The notes under the pieces were generated by a model, which ran no database searches, was not told where the DNA came from, and worked only from the letters and a program-made list of their open reading frames with translations. From the NCBI GenBank assembly GCA_963281255.1, contig OY725503.1, positions 3,844,001-3,908,000 on the forward strand: a DNA stretch of 64,000 bases, read 5' to 3'. Position numbers and translations under genes: made by a program. This DNA is from Aphrocallistes beatrix. Its lineage: Eukaryota > Porifera > Hexactinellida > Sceptrulophora > Aphrocallistidae. Below, one piece after another: positions 34,403 through 47,649 of this stretch. Each line of letters starts with the position of its first letter. The stretch's first letter is position 1.

Positions 34403-34439
34403 AGTTAAAATGAACTACGATTAACTTCGAGTTTTAAGG

Positions 34440-34712
34440 ATGTCTCACATGAAATTACCGTATCAATTTATAATTAGTCACAAACCTGCTTCCGAAGTAG
34501 GCAAACGCCTCAAAACATTGGGGTATTCTGAAGATGAAATTCGCCAAGCGCGAATTATACGACGAAAATACAAACTAAAAATGTATATTAAAGACTACCG
34601 TAAAAAACACAGGGAGGACATTCTCCAAATGAAACAAAAACATCTACAGCTCGAAAAAATAAAAACAGAATTGCTAAATGAAATAGCATTTTACAAAGAA
34701 AAGATTAAATAA
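34440..34712 (+). CDS. Small divergent bZIP-like protein (bZIP-like 5)
   Basis: Intronless, 90 aa, the only member on the plus strand. A 35-residue N-terminus (GYSEDEIRQARI) leads to a basic region RRKYKLKMYIKDYRKKHRED and a short coiled coil (LQMKQKHLQLEKIKTELLNEI). It keeps Tyr at the Maf-type position (as in bZIP-like 1), but the canonical Asn is Leu and the Cys is Tyr. The separation from the other members by LETM1 suggests that the family spread by local duplication and inversion. Function unknown; a DNA-binding or dimerising regulator is the best guess. Confidence 0.58.
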   Translation: MSHMKLPYQFIISHKPASEVGKRLKTLGYSEDEIRQARIIRRKYKLKMYIKDYRKKHREDILQMKQKHLQLEKIKTELLNEIAFYKEKIK

Positions 34713-35044
34713 ACAGCATCCTCTGTACATATTTTTACATTTGTTTACCTTAGAAATTATTCTAGTCTTGTCTCGACTAGATTTTATTGATAAATTTTGT
34801 TAGTTTGCTTAAAATAGATTTGTTCTCACGGATCTGCTTCCACGCATCTACACCGCACAACTCAGCCATTATTTGTTTGCTAGTTTTATTATTTACCTAT
34901 ACTCACATTGCTGTCACATTAACTTTTAGTTTAAAATGTAAACATAGCCTTGAGTATGTATTAAAAATAATAGCTTAAAAAACACTACATTTCTTAGTTT
35001 TTATTATTCGGAATTTTATATACGTATTTGACACCTATGCTAGA
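34713..35044. other. Short intergenic region
   Basis: AT-rich 330 bp holding the 3' end of bZIP-like 5 and the promoter of the ECD gene. Nothing else seen. Confidence 0.5.
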
Positions 35045-36992
35045 ATGGATGGAGATTGCATTAGCTATTCAATTTACCTGCCCGAGATACCATTAGCTGA
35101 CTCCACCGAAAAATATAAATATTTGGAGGCGAAATTATGCGGAATATATACATTTCTTTGTGAGCAAACAAATTTTGCTAATCACTTTTGGAATTATGAG
35201 AGGTTCAATTTGGTTGTCGGCTCCCATCCAGGATTGCTGGAGTTGAAAGGTAGTACTCAGGTTAAGGATAACATTGAGGATGAATGGTACATTACATTCT
35301 TATTGTACGAAATATCGCGAAATTTCACAGACGTAATCATTCAATTAGTTGATCGGGATGGCGATTTCTTACTAATCGAGGCTGCAGATCACCTGCCCCA
35401 CTGGTTACAGCCAAATACTGCTACTAACCGTGTTTTTATCCATTCTTCAAAGTTGCATATAATTCCTCTACCACAAACCCCAAGTGATATTCCGCATCTC
35501 CCAGTAGGAGATATACCTCTCATTCATTCAGTACAGTTGATTTGGAATCAGAAAATTAACACCATTTGTAACGAAGAGATACAACAGTGTATTGTTACAA
35601 GGTTTATGCGAGCAAGTGAATCGAGTAAAGTGACACATTTCGCAAACTGTCAACTACCACTCAATGCGGCTAAAGTATTGTCAGTAAGACCCGAGTTGTT
35701 AGCACATTCAGTACATGCAGTATATGAGAGAAACTCAAACGAGAAACAAGCATTAAAATTCGATATATTTTCTCCTGACGATTTTATTACTATTCGCCTC
35801 GAGTTTTCAAGGTTTTTATTCGCCAAACTTAAGAATTGTCGTTTTTCATTTCAAGAAAAGTGTCCCAATGCACCTTCAACTTCCACCCCAGGATCCCAGT
35901 CCTACATCTTAGGCGCCAAAATAACCACAGGTCTTGAAATACTCGCTTCTGAAAAGTGTGGTTGCAAAATTCCTTCTCAATCTGGACCATCAATCGGTGA
36001 GGATAAATTAGTGAGAAAGGGGAGCGGATATTTTATCAAGAATGTAGATGATTACTTTCCCACATCCAGAATAGTTGAGGATATTTTAAAGCATTCTAAT
36101 TTAACTAAACATGATATTCTAGAAACTTCCAACCAGCTACCTCCTCCTAGTGACGAAGGTTGGCTAAAAGTGAATGAGAATGAATTGGATGGATTACTGA
36201 ACCAAGCCGATACATTGTCTGGTCTCAGTTCTGAATATCCAAATGACATTTTCGATTTGGATGATGGTGATGGTGATGGTGCTCAGTTTCATTCAAAGTC
36301 GTATTTTGATCCTGAAGGAATCCAATTGCAACACAGTAAGTTCATCGGACTGAAACAACCCGAATTTCTAATGAAGTGCCATAGTTTGTCCTTGATACAC
36401 ATAACTTGTTTGATATCAATTGCATATTTTATTCAAAATTAATTACTGATTTTAAAATAGGATGCAAGGCTGAGTCTTGGGGACAATTCATATGTCATGA
36501 CATTGTATACTATTACTATAGGATTATGCCATAAAATGCTGTCCTTGTTTCTACAATTTATCCCTTCTCAATTACATCGCTGACATGCTTGGCTCATCCC
36601 TATTTTGGATGACCTTTCTTTCTAAGATATTGGAATGGGAGGAGATTTTATAATTAATTAATTAAATGGACTTACAAGTATTTTAAAAGGGGATATATGT
36701 AATGTGTTTTCTCTGTCTAGATTATGTAACTGTTAACAAAGAGCTTTATGGCACTGAAAATCAGTCTACTAATGAGTCTACAGACGAAGAAATAGAGAAT
36801 GGTTTGGATAATGAACTGAAGACTACAGAAAATCCAGGGGAGTTTACAGAAGAACACAAAGAATTGGATTTGGACTTAAATATGGTTGCGAATACGTTAT
36901 TATCACATGCTGAACAGAATGGACAAGCTAGTTCTGTATCTGCAATTCTAGAATCTCTTGGGTTAAGTGCATGTATAAGCAAATATTCATAG
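35045..36992 (+). CDS. ECD: Ecdysoneless/SGT1 homologue
   Basis: Two exons, 35045-36335 and 36721-36992, phase-1 intron of 385 bp, 520 aa (human 644). ECD works with the R2TP chaperone complex and the spliceosome (PRPF8 maturation), and in cell-cycle control. The signature block NIEDEWYITFLLYEISRNF, DRDGDFLLIEAADHLPHWL, TNRVF is fully kept, as are the LPPPSDEGWLKVNENELD segment and the C-terminal DLDLNMVANTLLSH. The acidic middle is short compared with the vertebrate protein. A further small exon inside the 385-bp intron cannot be excluded. Confidence 0.92.
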
Positions 36993-37414
36993 ATATTGTT
37001 TTTCTAATATGATAAACTGTTTCAAATATTCTAAAGGGTGCAGCTACTTCTAAAACGATTGATCTGCCAATTTCGTATACGTATATAGTAGATTAACCTT
37101 ATCTAACGATAACATGTCGATTGAACTATTTTGGTGGAATTTAAGTGTGGGTATTGAGCTTCTGTTTTAGAACTTCAAAATCGAGTTGAATCCTTCTTGC
37201 TCAGCACTTATTTGTTCCAACGTCAAATGCAATGTACATTTTTTCTGATCACTCTCGTTGCTACCCTATCTTGATATCTAGCCATATAAAAACCAACATG
37301 ATTCCAACTCAATTAAAATCAATTATTTAATTCAAGTTTAGTTATTGACACAAATTGCATTCTTATAGTTGAACTAAACTAATTTAATAATTCTAGCAAA
37401 TAATTTAATACTAA
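36993..37414. other. Intergenic region, no gene seen
   Basis: 420 bp of AT-rich spacer between ECD and the receptor phosphatase gene; presumably the promoter of the latter. No feature recognised. Confidence 0.5.
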
Positions 37415-40400
37415 ATGTTTGCATTTCTATTAATTACGCTCATCACAACTAACTGTCTCTACCATTGTGATTCATCTTCCCTTCGTTTCATCACTCGACC
37501 TCAAGACGTCTACACATACAACAGTTATGATGCTCGGTTTTATTGTGAAGCAGAAGGAGCTACGTATTATACATGGTTAAAGAAGTGGAAAACACCTACA
37601 GTCAGTAGATGGCAACCTAGTGGTAATATTTTTTATATGTAAACGAATGATGTTACGTACTTTAAATAAACTTATTTTAATTCGTAGAAATAATGTAGAA
37701 AAATTGCTAGATTTAGTCTATCTCCAAAAGGGCTAGAAACCGCTTATCTAATTTAATATTTAAAATCTTCTAGGTGGAACATTATTGTACAGATCTGTTA
37801 AAATAAAAGATGATAGAGCATCAATCATTTGTCAAGCTAACAACGACTCGTCAACAATTCAATCCATTGCTGTTCTTTATGTTTATCCTAAAGTTAATGC
37901 TACTCACCCTATCATAACGGATGAACCTGAAGACGTTACGGCAAATATTGGCACAGATGTCAGTTTTAAATGTACTTCTTTCGGTAAGTCATTTCAAACT
38001 CTAATAATTGTTCAGAAAATATACATTATTGATAGATTTATTTATCTAAATTAGGTATATTGGGAGATATTCGCTGGTTATTAGATGGCATAACACTTAT
38101 AACTTTGCCTAATTTCAGAGACATTTCCACGATCTCCAATGGTACCCACAACACGTCTACCCTCACGCTCTATAATGTAACTTCTCAGGAAGAAGGGGTT
38201 TATGTTTGCGAGGCTTTCGGAACTGAGAAAGCTAATAAAGGGTTTGATTATAGTAATGCGACTCTAACCATCGTTGGACCACCCATCATTGTAGACTCCC
38301 CTTTCGAGATAAACTATATAAATGATGGAGCTTCCCTTCACCTCGAGTGTCATTTTATGGGATCCCCTACCCCTAGTGTGACATGGTACGATGACAGTGA
38401 TAATGTGGTTAATGAGGGCTCTGTTTGGGAGTTAGAAAAGGTTGGAGCTGAGTTGGAAGGAGGGTATGTGTGTTTTGGTAATAACTCTTTGGGTGAAATC
38501 TTTACAAACAAATTCAGAGTGATAATACGCTTCAAACCAAAGATATACAGTACACAGACTGCTTTGAAGACTCTTCCTGTTGGAAGCAAACTTGAATTGT
38601 TCTGTAATGCCACAGGTGAGCTACGACATATTTAAAGCATAATGCTGATACCAATGTACTTTTATCATTAATCAATCCCACTTTGTTTTCTTAGGTCAGC
38701 CTTCACTTTCTATCTTTTGGCGCAAAGATAATATTCTTCTCAACGATACAGATCATATACGCATAGAGAATGGCACCCTGACTATTGAGCAGTTAAACAT
38801 GTCAGATGCTGGTACATACACCTGTATTGTTCAAAACTCAGTGGGTGTTACTAGCTCACTTGTCTCGCACCTCACAATAAGTCATCCACGCCCCTTAAAA
38901 CCGATCATAATCAGTGTGAATGATATTTTTTATGACAGAGCAACTTTAAAATGGAGTCAAGTTCCGTATGGTGATCCGGTTTTCAGTTATGATATAGTAG
39001 TTAAGGATTTTAATAATGAATACATTTACCCAAACCAGTCTATCCCTTTAACCGCTCTAACTACAATTAATGATAACTCATTCAAGCATATTATAAAAGG
39101 ATTGGTACCCTTCACTATCTACACTATTTCTATTCAAGCTCAGAACAATGCTGGTAAAAGTAGATTTTCAGAATTCGATCTATTCAGAACAAGTCCTTTT
39201 ATTCCTTCACCACCTACCATTTATTTACGAAATATAGCACCTTTTAGTGTGGAGATTGATTTTCGCATCCTAGACCAAAGGGATTTAAACGGTCCTTATG
39301 AAGGTGTGAACTTTACTGTCAGCTCTTTACAAAATGATTTCTCTAATACAACAGCAATTTTCAAGTCTGGAGCAAATCTAATAATCTCTCACACTCAATA
39401 CGGTCTTCTCCCATTCCATCGATATACCATCACTGCTAACAGCTATAACGGTGAATACTACAGTAACCGAACATCAGAAAAAAAGTTCACTACATCAGAA
39501 GATTCACCCAACTCGCCGCCTACTAATTTATACGTCAACTGCACATCACCTAGCATTTGTACTTTATCATGGAAAGCTCCTATACATTCCAATGGTATTA
39601 TTACATCTTACACACTCAAGCTTACTATAAACGATGCCAACCTGAGTGGGCCACATTTTGATCCTGTATCGGTCACAAGTGAATCCTACGTCGCAAAAGA
39701 TCTAAAGCCTTACTCTGTGTATTCTTGGAAGATATTTGCTTCTACAAAAGTAGGCCGCGGTCCTTCCATCATTCACAGATTCAAAACGTCCGAAGGGGTC
39801 CCTAGTAGCAGTCCTAAACTAGACGTGCGCACTGTTAACTCAACAGCGATCGCATTAGCATGGCAACCATTAACTGCATTGGAATTGAATGGTGTGTTTC
39901 ATTACTATCAAATAATCTACACTTACGTTGGTAGTTCAGGTCTGGTTGAGAAGGCACAAATAACGCAGGCTAATAAAATAGAACTCAACGATTTAACACC
40001 CTATACGAACTATGGATTTAGGATAAGAGTGAATGCTGGATTTGGTTACGGCCCTTCAAGCCTCATTCCCATATACAAAATTACCGCACCAGCCCTCCCT
40101 GAAGCAGTTGTAGGAAATCTAACTGCCACTTCTCACTCGCCAAGTTCGATACTTCTTCAATGGAATCCAGTACCTGAAGCTCTCATACACGCATCAACCG
40201 CGAATTACAAAGTAGAGATGAAGACAGGCGTGGAATGGAGCAGGATACAGCAGGTAATTTATCCAGCTAACCGGTACTTGATCAGTGGGCTACTGCCCTA
40301 CACTTTATACACTTTCAGAGTGCAGCTTTTTAATGAGATAGGATTTGCTCCGTTTTCAGAAGTTAGTACCACAACCCTGCAAACTGATCCAGGTGCACCA

Positions 40401-43400
40401 TCCATTACTGGATCCATTGGCAATGGAGATCCTCTGCGAATCAATCTAATCATCACTCCGACAAACTTAACTACTAATGTTATTCAGTACTTTGTAAAGG
40501 CTAACTCACTGGGAAATGCGACAGTGGAAACTTATTCGGTGTCCCCAAGCACTCATGATACAACTTACTTTTCCTACAATGCGACCAGATATATCAATTT
40601 CTACCAGTTTAGAGTTTTCGCAAAAACTAACATTGGAAATAGTAGTTCAGCCATTTTATTAATAGAAACTGGAGGGACAATGCCTAGTGAATCTCCAGAT
40701 GGTTTAGTCGCTCTCCCGCAATCATCTACCAGTGTTTATTTATCTTGGAATGAGATTCCTAGACAGTTTTTGAACGGACATTTAATCGGCTATCAGATAA
40801 GATACCGTTCCATTTCTCAAACAGAATGGACCTACTTGAACATGACACAATCAGATTACCGTCATGTAGTGAATCTTGAGATTTTCACCACGTATTCATT
40901 CCAAGTCGCTGGTGTTACTGTTGATTCTGGATCTTATTCACTATCTGCCTCGGAGCGTACTCTCCCAGACAGACCTGGAGTTGTGAAGAATGTGCGTCTA
41001 ATCAGGTCTGAATTCAAACTGTTAGAAATCGAATGGGACCAACCTGACAATCCGAATGGGATCATTTCAAGTTATCGAGTACGAGTGATTGAGGTGTACG
41101 CCAATATCTTTACTTCCTACTTGGTTAGGCAGAACAGAATTACGATAAATAAACTCAGTCCGTATACCAAATATACGATTTTAATAGCAGCAACGAATCA
41201 GATCTTGACAGGAAATTTTAGTTTACACTTCGATGCGATGACGGCTGAAGACACACCATCAAAACCCTATTTCTCACACGTCATCCGTAAAAGCAGACAA
41301 TTAACTGTATTCTGGCACTCTCCACAAGACCCGAATGGAATTATTCTAGATTATAAATTATCCTGTATCCGTCAATATTCGCGAATTATAAATAAAAGAA
41401 TGATCAAAGTATTGCACGAAACTGATGTACACACTTATTCCGCGACCTGCGAAGGACTTATTCCACACAGCGAATACAGGATCAAAATCTCTGCCAGAAA
41501 CTCTTTCGACTCAAATTGGAATTCCATGTTGACACAAACAGATTTCTTACCTCCTCTTCTCTCAAATATTACGTCATCACCTCAACTTGTAAACAACAAT
41601 AATAAACACTTATTCACTCTTCCGAAATATTCAGAGATACTTGGAAACATATCTTTTTATCTAGTCGTAGCGATAATATTCGATCCCATTTTAACAAGTG
41701 CGGATAATCTTACTACCAACTATTCGCTAACTGACCTGCAAGCGTATTCATCTATTTTTGACACCTCCCAACCTTACCCTTATATAGCTGCCAACCTCAC
41801 ACCCAGCGAGTATAGCGAATTCGAGCTTGGAGATGGAGAGATATATAGTGGCTTCGAGAATGTTGCATTGGCAAAAGGCTATGGTTACGCATTATACGTA
41901 CTGGCATGTGTGAAATCGATTAATGAGAAGGCCTACCTAGTTACAAGCAGTTCATTATCCCAGCCTATTATTATTTTAAGAGATACACCACTCTCAAATA
42001 ACTCTTTGGCTGTAATAGCCTCGATAGTTGGCTCCTCCACTGTATTCCTATGTATTCTCATAGGTCTGCTCTTTATATTAGTTTTCGTGTTCTGTGTTCG
42101 AGTTAGGTCTAAAAACTCTAAAGACTTGAACATTCCTTATACACGTTGCAACATTGAGTTGAATACAGTGCCATGGTCTGCTAATCTAGACTTCAAGACA
42201 ATCCCCAAAGGGAGCGATCCTATCACCTACTACCGTAGTGTGATCAATGACCCTCATTTGGATGCTAGGCCCCCTGTGCCAGCTTACATGCTACCCAAAA
42301 TCCTAGAAAATTTGCTGGAAAATGAGAAACAACGCCTCAGTGAAGAGTACACACATCTAACGCCAATAGACACCTCCACAACTAATACCGCTACCAATGA
42401 AGTCAATTCTAAGAAGAATCGCTATTTGAACATTCTGCCTTACGACCATAATAGAATCATGCTTAACAAGCCTGTCTCTGATTATATTAACGCAAGTTTC
42501 ATTGATAGCGCTGATAAGAAAAACGCCTACATAGCTACACAAGGCCCCACTGAAGTAACGTTGGAAGATTTCTGGCAGATGGTCTATGACCAGCATGTAG
42601 AGTGTCTAGTGATGATAACTAAGCTCGAAGAAAACGATGTTGAAAAGTGCATTCAGTATTGGCCTACTGATGGGACTAACTACTATGGGAAACAAGAGGT
42701 AACGCTTAACTCCACTGTGTTTTATTGTGACTACATAATACGAGAGCTCACGCTGAGTAGGATCGACTCGAAAGAGTCACGAGTCGTTTATCAATTCCAG
42801 TTCACATCATGGCCAGACCATAAAGTGCCCTCACACGCCTTTCCAATGTTAAACTTTATACAACGAGTCCGTCAAACCTTGCAAGCAAAACATGTCAGCA
42901 CGAATCATCCGCTACTAGTCCACTGCAGTGCCGGCGTAGGGAGGACAGGGACGTTTATCGTGCTTGATTCAATGATAAAACGAATGTTGAATGGAAAGGA
43001 AATTGACGTGTTTGGACAGGTTTCGTACTTACGAACTCAGAGAATGTTTATGGTTCAAGGGAAGGACCAATATCTGTTCATTTTCAAAGTTCTCGCGGAA
43101 TATTTCACCTCGCAGAAGACTATCATTCAACTCTCTGACATAGAACACATCTACTCATCTCTATCAATGCTCATTCCAGATACTCAAATAACGGGTCTTG
43201 ATTCTGAGTTTTTAAATCTTGAAATTGAATATGATGAAGAAAATTTCACGGCAGCAAATGCCAGTATTAACCAACAGAAAAATAGACAGACTCAGTTGGT
43301 CCCACTCGAAATTTCACGCGTTGTTCTGCCTATTCAGAACGAACAGTTCGGTTCTGACTATATTAACGCTAGTTTTATTGATGGTTATATGCATAAGCAG

Positions 43401-44210
43401 CAATTTATCGCCACGCAAACGCCATTTGGGGAAACAATTAGTGATTTTTGGCGAATGATCTGGCATTACAATTCTAACATAATCGTAATGCTAAACCCTG
43501 CATACAACGAACCCGATCCTTGCTACTTCCCTGAGAAATTACAGATGTATGATATCTATCAAATTGAGAAAACTTCTGAACGTTCCAACACAGATTATAT
43601 CTATCAACAATTTACAATGACGAATCTTAATTCAGGGGAAGTGAGGAATATAAGCCATTTCCAGCATTCATCTTTCTCAGGAGGAAGTGACTGCATATCA
43701 GCTAAAGCGCTGTTGTTACTCTGTCAAGAAATTGGCTATATTTATCGGTCTCTGATCCCTAATTGTATTGGCCCGATAACCGTGCATTGTAGAAACGGTA
43801 GTGGCACTACTGGCATGTTAATCGCTGTGATGAATTTAATGGAGGAATTGAAAGAATCGAAAAATATGAATATTTTCCAAACTGTGTATTATCTACGCTT
43901 ACAGCGGCCGTATATGGTAGAAACTGTGGAACAGTATCGAACTGTGTACGAAGCTATTTTGCAGCAAGCTATCACTCATATTGATTTAAACGCAAGCAAG
44001 TTGAAAGCGAGAGGTGTGAAAACTTCATTTTCTAATGAAATAACCCCGTCAACGAGTCCAGTCAAAATGTCAACATTCGCAAAGGTAGGCGGCTCGATCA
44101 GTTCATGGAGCAGTCTTCAGAACCGTCTTAGTTACACTAACTACCGTAGCAGTCAGATGTCTGCCACTTCCGCTTTCTCTAACCCTGATGAAGTGCTAGA
44201 AATATCTTAG
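37415..44210 (+). CDS. LAR-like receptor protein tyrosine phosphatase
   Basis: Four exons, 37415-37622, 37774-37983, 38055-38615 and 38695-44210, all introns phase 1, about 2164 aa. The last exon is 5.5 kb and holds nearly everything. Order: signal peptide (1-20), four Ig-like domains (Cys pairs such as FYCEAE/IICQAN and LFCNATG/YTCIVQN), about nine FN3 domains (about 390-1330), a transmembrane helix (about 1429-1455), and two phosphatase domains. D1 has KNRYLNILPYD, WPD and HCSAGVGRTG (about 1739), so it is active. In D2 the loop is HCRNGSGTTG, with the catalytic Arg lost and no WPD, so it is a pseudophosphatase. Type IIa receptors (LAR, PTPRD/S) control adhesion and axon guidance through the extracellular domains. 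Here the Ig/FN3 count is 4+9 rather than the usual 3+4 to 3+9. Confidence 0.9.
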
Positions 44211-44778
44211 TGATTATCACCTTATTTCGTGAATACGCGCTTTTACCCCTCAGCTCTATTCACCTTATATCAGCTCATAAATCAAAACGGGTTCACTTCA
44301 AGTTTAAATATTATGCTCAGTATTTGTATATGCAACTTTCCATTGTGTGAAGTAGTTTATTTCCTTAGTTAATTATTAGCCTTCTACCTTGATTAAGTTC
44401 TTTAATTTTAATTCGTACTAATATGACCAAATTTGGTCATCAACAATATAGTCGTTACTTGGAAACAGAAATAAAATGACACTATTTGAAGATGACCTAC
44501 GTGGTTAAACCTGAAAAGCGCTTACGAATTTCTAGAACCCATTTTATTTAGTTTATTTGGAGAATCGATGATTCTGCAAGTCAGTAGGTTTTGTTATACA
44601 TTTACCTTCAAACTAGGCTTCCATTCATAAGATGCAATATACTTTTGTTCCAATTAATAAGGTTTGAATGTACCTTTCGAGTTTACCAAATAATGATTGG
44701 TAAATTAACTGGAAATTATACTAGTCTTCTCCTTTTACTAAATTTGCTTGTTAGACCATATAAAAGTAATTGAAAAGG
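44211..44778. other. Intergenic region, no gene seen
   Basis: About 570 bp of AT-rich spacer between the receptor phosphatase and the p67phox-like gene. No feature recognised. Confidence 0.5.
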
Positions 44779-46403
44779 ATGGCTACTCAAATCGAGATGC
44801 TGGAGAGCTGGAATCTCGGTTGCAAGGCTATAGAATCCAAAGAATACCCCAAAGCCTTGAAGTACTTCGATAACATTATAGAGAACAGTATTACGCCACC
44901 TGCGAACATTTACTATAACAAGAGCATCGTGCATTTCATCTTGGATCAGTTTCCCGATGCGTTAGCTGATCTGGATGTAGCTTTGAGTAAGAACGAGCAT
45001 ATGGCCATTGGGTATTTCCAGAGAGGTATCGTGAATGCAAAAATGCGGAATATAGAAGATGCAATGAAGGACTTTAACAAAACGATGGAGAAAATGCGTG
45101 GCAATCTCTTTATCGATTATAAACAACTTGGTATGTGCTTGAAAATTTGGCTAACTTACTCTTCAGTAAATCAATGAAATGTTTTATTTAGGAATGAATT
45201 ATAAGCTATCACAGATTGAAGTTAAGATCAACTTAGCTTACTGCATTAATGCTAAGGGCAGAGGCCGCGATGCTTTAAACGAACTTCAAAGCGCCGCAGA
45301 ATTGAACATTCCGATGAAAGTTAAAGTGATCGAGGGTCGTGTTGATCAGTTTAAAACGACTGGAAAAGTATCGCTGCTAATGTTACCCTCGGAAGCTTGT
45401 AGCTTCAAACCTCCTCAGAGCAAGGTAGCTGCTGCGGGGCAGAAAAAAGATTTCTTACAGAAGGATAAGGCCAAGGTGTATGTGGAAGGAGAGGACCGAT
45501 ATGTAGTAGAAGATTCTCCACAAGTGCAAGGTTACTAAACACGAATAGATCTTACTAAATCACAGTAGAGTTGTAAAAAATATTCAAGGTATGGGAATTT
45601 ACTTTTTAGAATACGCGCTAGTAGAAAATAAAATCCACTCTGAGCTAACACTATAGGATACGGGTCCATTTATCCATAGTTAAGTAGGTCTAATCATGTT
45701 AAAGTTTAATCAATTTTTAATGTGAATATATAAAGGTGTCACAACTGCTCCTAATGTCAAGCGTCCACCTAAACCAGCTGCTCCTGCTCCCATTCTGGGA
45801 CAACAGGGTGCCAGCCGCAGGGCCCCACCCCCCATCAAGAAACCTCCCCTTCCTTCCCAAAAGCCGGACCGGCCTCCTCCCCCACCTCTCCGAAAACAAG
45901 ACTCCAAATTCACTCACTTGATCGTAAAAGTACACTACACATTCACTGTGGCTCTGTACATTGACCCCAATGCGATGATGTTAGACTTGTTCAGGGAGGA
46001 AGTAGCTAAGAAACTGTGTGTGAAGCCATACACCATCACTCTCTGGTACAAGCCAGACGGAAAGCTGGTGTGCATCTACGATGAACCAACTCTCAAGCAT
46101 GCTATGTCCAATCCCAAGGATGGCTATAGGTTGACTGTATGGGCTTTTGAAGAAAAAGGTAGTGCAGTTAGTTATCATAAATTTGACATTCCTAGATCAA
46201 ATTGATCTCTTATTTTGTGTTTAGGAGTTGAAGGTAAAGACTGCATCTCACTCTATAAGTACAAGGCTATAGAAGAAGGAGACTTGTCATTCAATGCTGG
46301 ACAAATCATCTCGATTCAGAGTCAAATTAACGAGCATTGGCTTGAGGGAACTATCGGCGAGCTGACAGGAATGTTTCCTCGATCTTATGTCAAGATTGAC
46401 TAA
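44779..46403 (+). CDS. NADPH oxidase activator (p67phox/NOXA1-like)
   Basis: Four exons, 44779-45130, 45192-45530, 45736-46158 and 46225-46403, all phase-1 introns, 430 aa. The family binds Rac-GTP and activates gp91phox-type NADPH oxidases to produce superoxide. Architecture: TPR domain (about 1-150, with AIGYFQRG and RGNLFIDYKQLG), an activation-like segment, a Pro-rich linker (about 232-290, RPPPPPLRKQ), a PB1 domain (LIVKVHYTFTVALY, about 295-372) and one C-terminal SH3 (LYKYKAIEEGDLSF, EHWLEGTIGELTGMFP). There is only one SH3, whereas human p67phox has two, so it resembles NOXA1. The exon-2 donor at 45531 avoids a stop two codons later. NCF2 versus NOXA1 cannot be settled from the sequence alone. 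Confidence 0.88.
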
Positions 46404-46673
46404 TAGATTAACTATGCAGAATTCTTTTTTGGATTGTTACGAGTTTGTGAATAGGTGTGAAAATTTATTCTTAGATTCTGATAAGTTGTAAAATTATTCA
46501 ATTACCCACATAATGTAGATATATGTATGACTATTAATAGCTGAGAAACTAATGGCCACATAATTGTGTGAAATGGTTCAATATTAAAAGATTATATTAT
46601 GCACATTGGAGAATATAACCCCAGCTATCAATGATATTCTAATTATCAGTATTGCGAGTTCAATAAGGGTGAA

Positions 46674-47442
46674 ATGTCAGTGGTCAACGAGTTCATACAG
46701 AGCCTGACTCACTACAGACAGGAAGATGACAATATGTGTGCTCAGCACTGCCTCAACGCACTCGTTCAAAATCCTCATTTCGACCCGGTAACGCTGGCAG
46801 AGATTGCAATGCAGCTAGATCGGCAAGAGAAAGAGCAGTATCTGGAAGCGGGGATGGATAGTCCGGAATATCTCGCAGCTATGCAGGTTTTTAACTAACT
46901 AGCGATATTATTTCAAAAGTTAATTATATCAAAAATGTGAATTTATCAGAATCCAATTCTAGGCAGACTCGCAGAACATGGATGACTCCGGGTTTTTCTC
47001 AATCCAGGTGATCACCAAAGCCTTGGGAACCTTCAACCTGAACCTGCTACCCATATCCAGCAAAGACGCGGGGAACGCTTTCTCACAGCCCGAGAAAGAA
47101 CGTGCATTTATCTGCCATTTCCAACATCACTGGTTTACTATAAGGAAGTTCGGGGAGCAATGGGTTAACCTTAACTCTTACCTCAAACGCCCCTCCCTAC
47201 ACTCAGACACCTACCTCTCCATATACCTCACTCAGCTGGTGCAAGAAGGTTACTCGATATTCGTGGTTAAAGGCGAACTGCCCTACTGCATTGGTGATCA
47301 GCTGGCTACTGCTTATGGCCTGCACTCCATTAGTGATGATGGAGGCGAAATTCAACACTCAGTGGATAGAGAAGAAATGCGACAGATCGAAGAGGCAATT
47401 CTACAGAGCATGCAAACGAGCAGTCAGCATTCCTCGAAATAA
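46674..47442 (+). CDS. ATXN3: Ataxin-3-type Josephin deubiquitinase
   Basis: Two exons, 46674-46886 and 46963-47442, phase-0 intron of 76 bp, 230 aa. Ataxin-3 trims ubiquitin chains in proteasome and p97/VCP quality control. The Josephin catalytic triad is visible: Cys22 (MCAQHCLNAL), His127 (HHWFTIRK) and Asn142 (WVNLNSYL), with NMDDSGFFSIQVI between and EGYSIFVVKGELP after. One UIM-like helix (REEMRQIEEAILQSMQ) ends the protein. There is no poly-Gln tract and the middle region with extra UIMs is missing (human about 360 aa), so it is somewhere between ATXN3 and a Josephin-only ATXN3-like protein. Confidence 0.92.
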
Positions 47443-47649
47443 TTCAACTTGTTCATACATTGCATATAGTCGTGCTGAATTAGTTGTTGAAACAGGTGTT
47501 GAATATTCTATTTGTTTAATGGCTCTTGTAGAATAGTTATTTACAGCTTTAATTAATTCTGAATATAATCATGAATGCTTGAAACAGATTGATATAATAC
47601 AACTTCATTCAAATATAACTAATCAAGAAATAGAACACTCTCTCAATTT

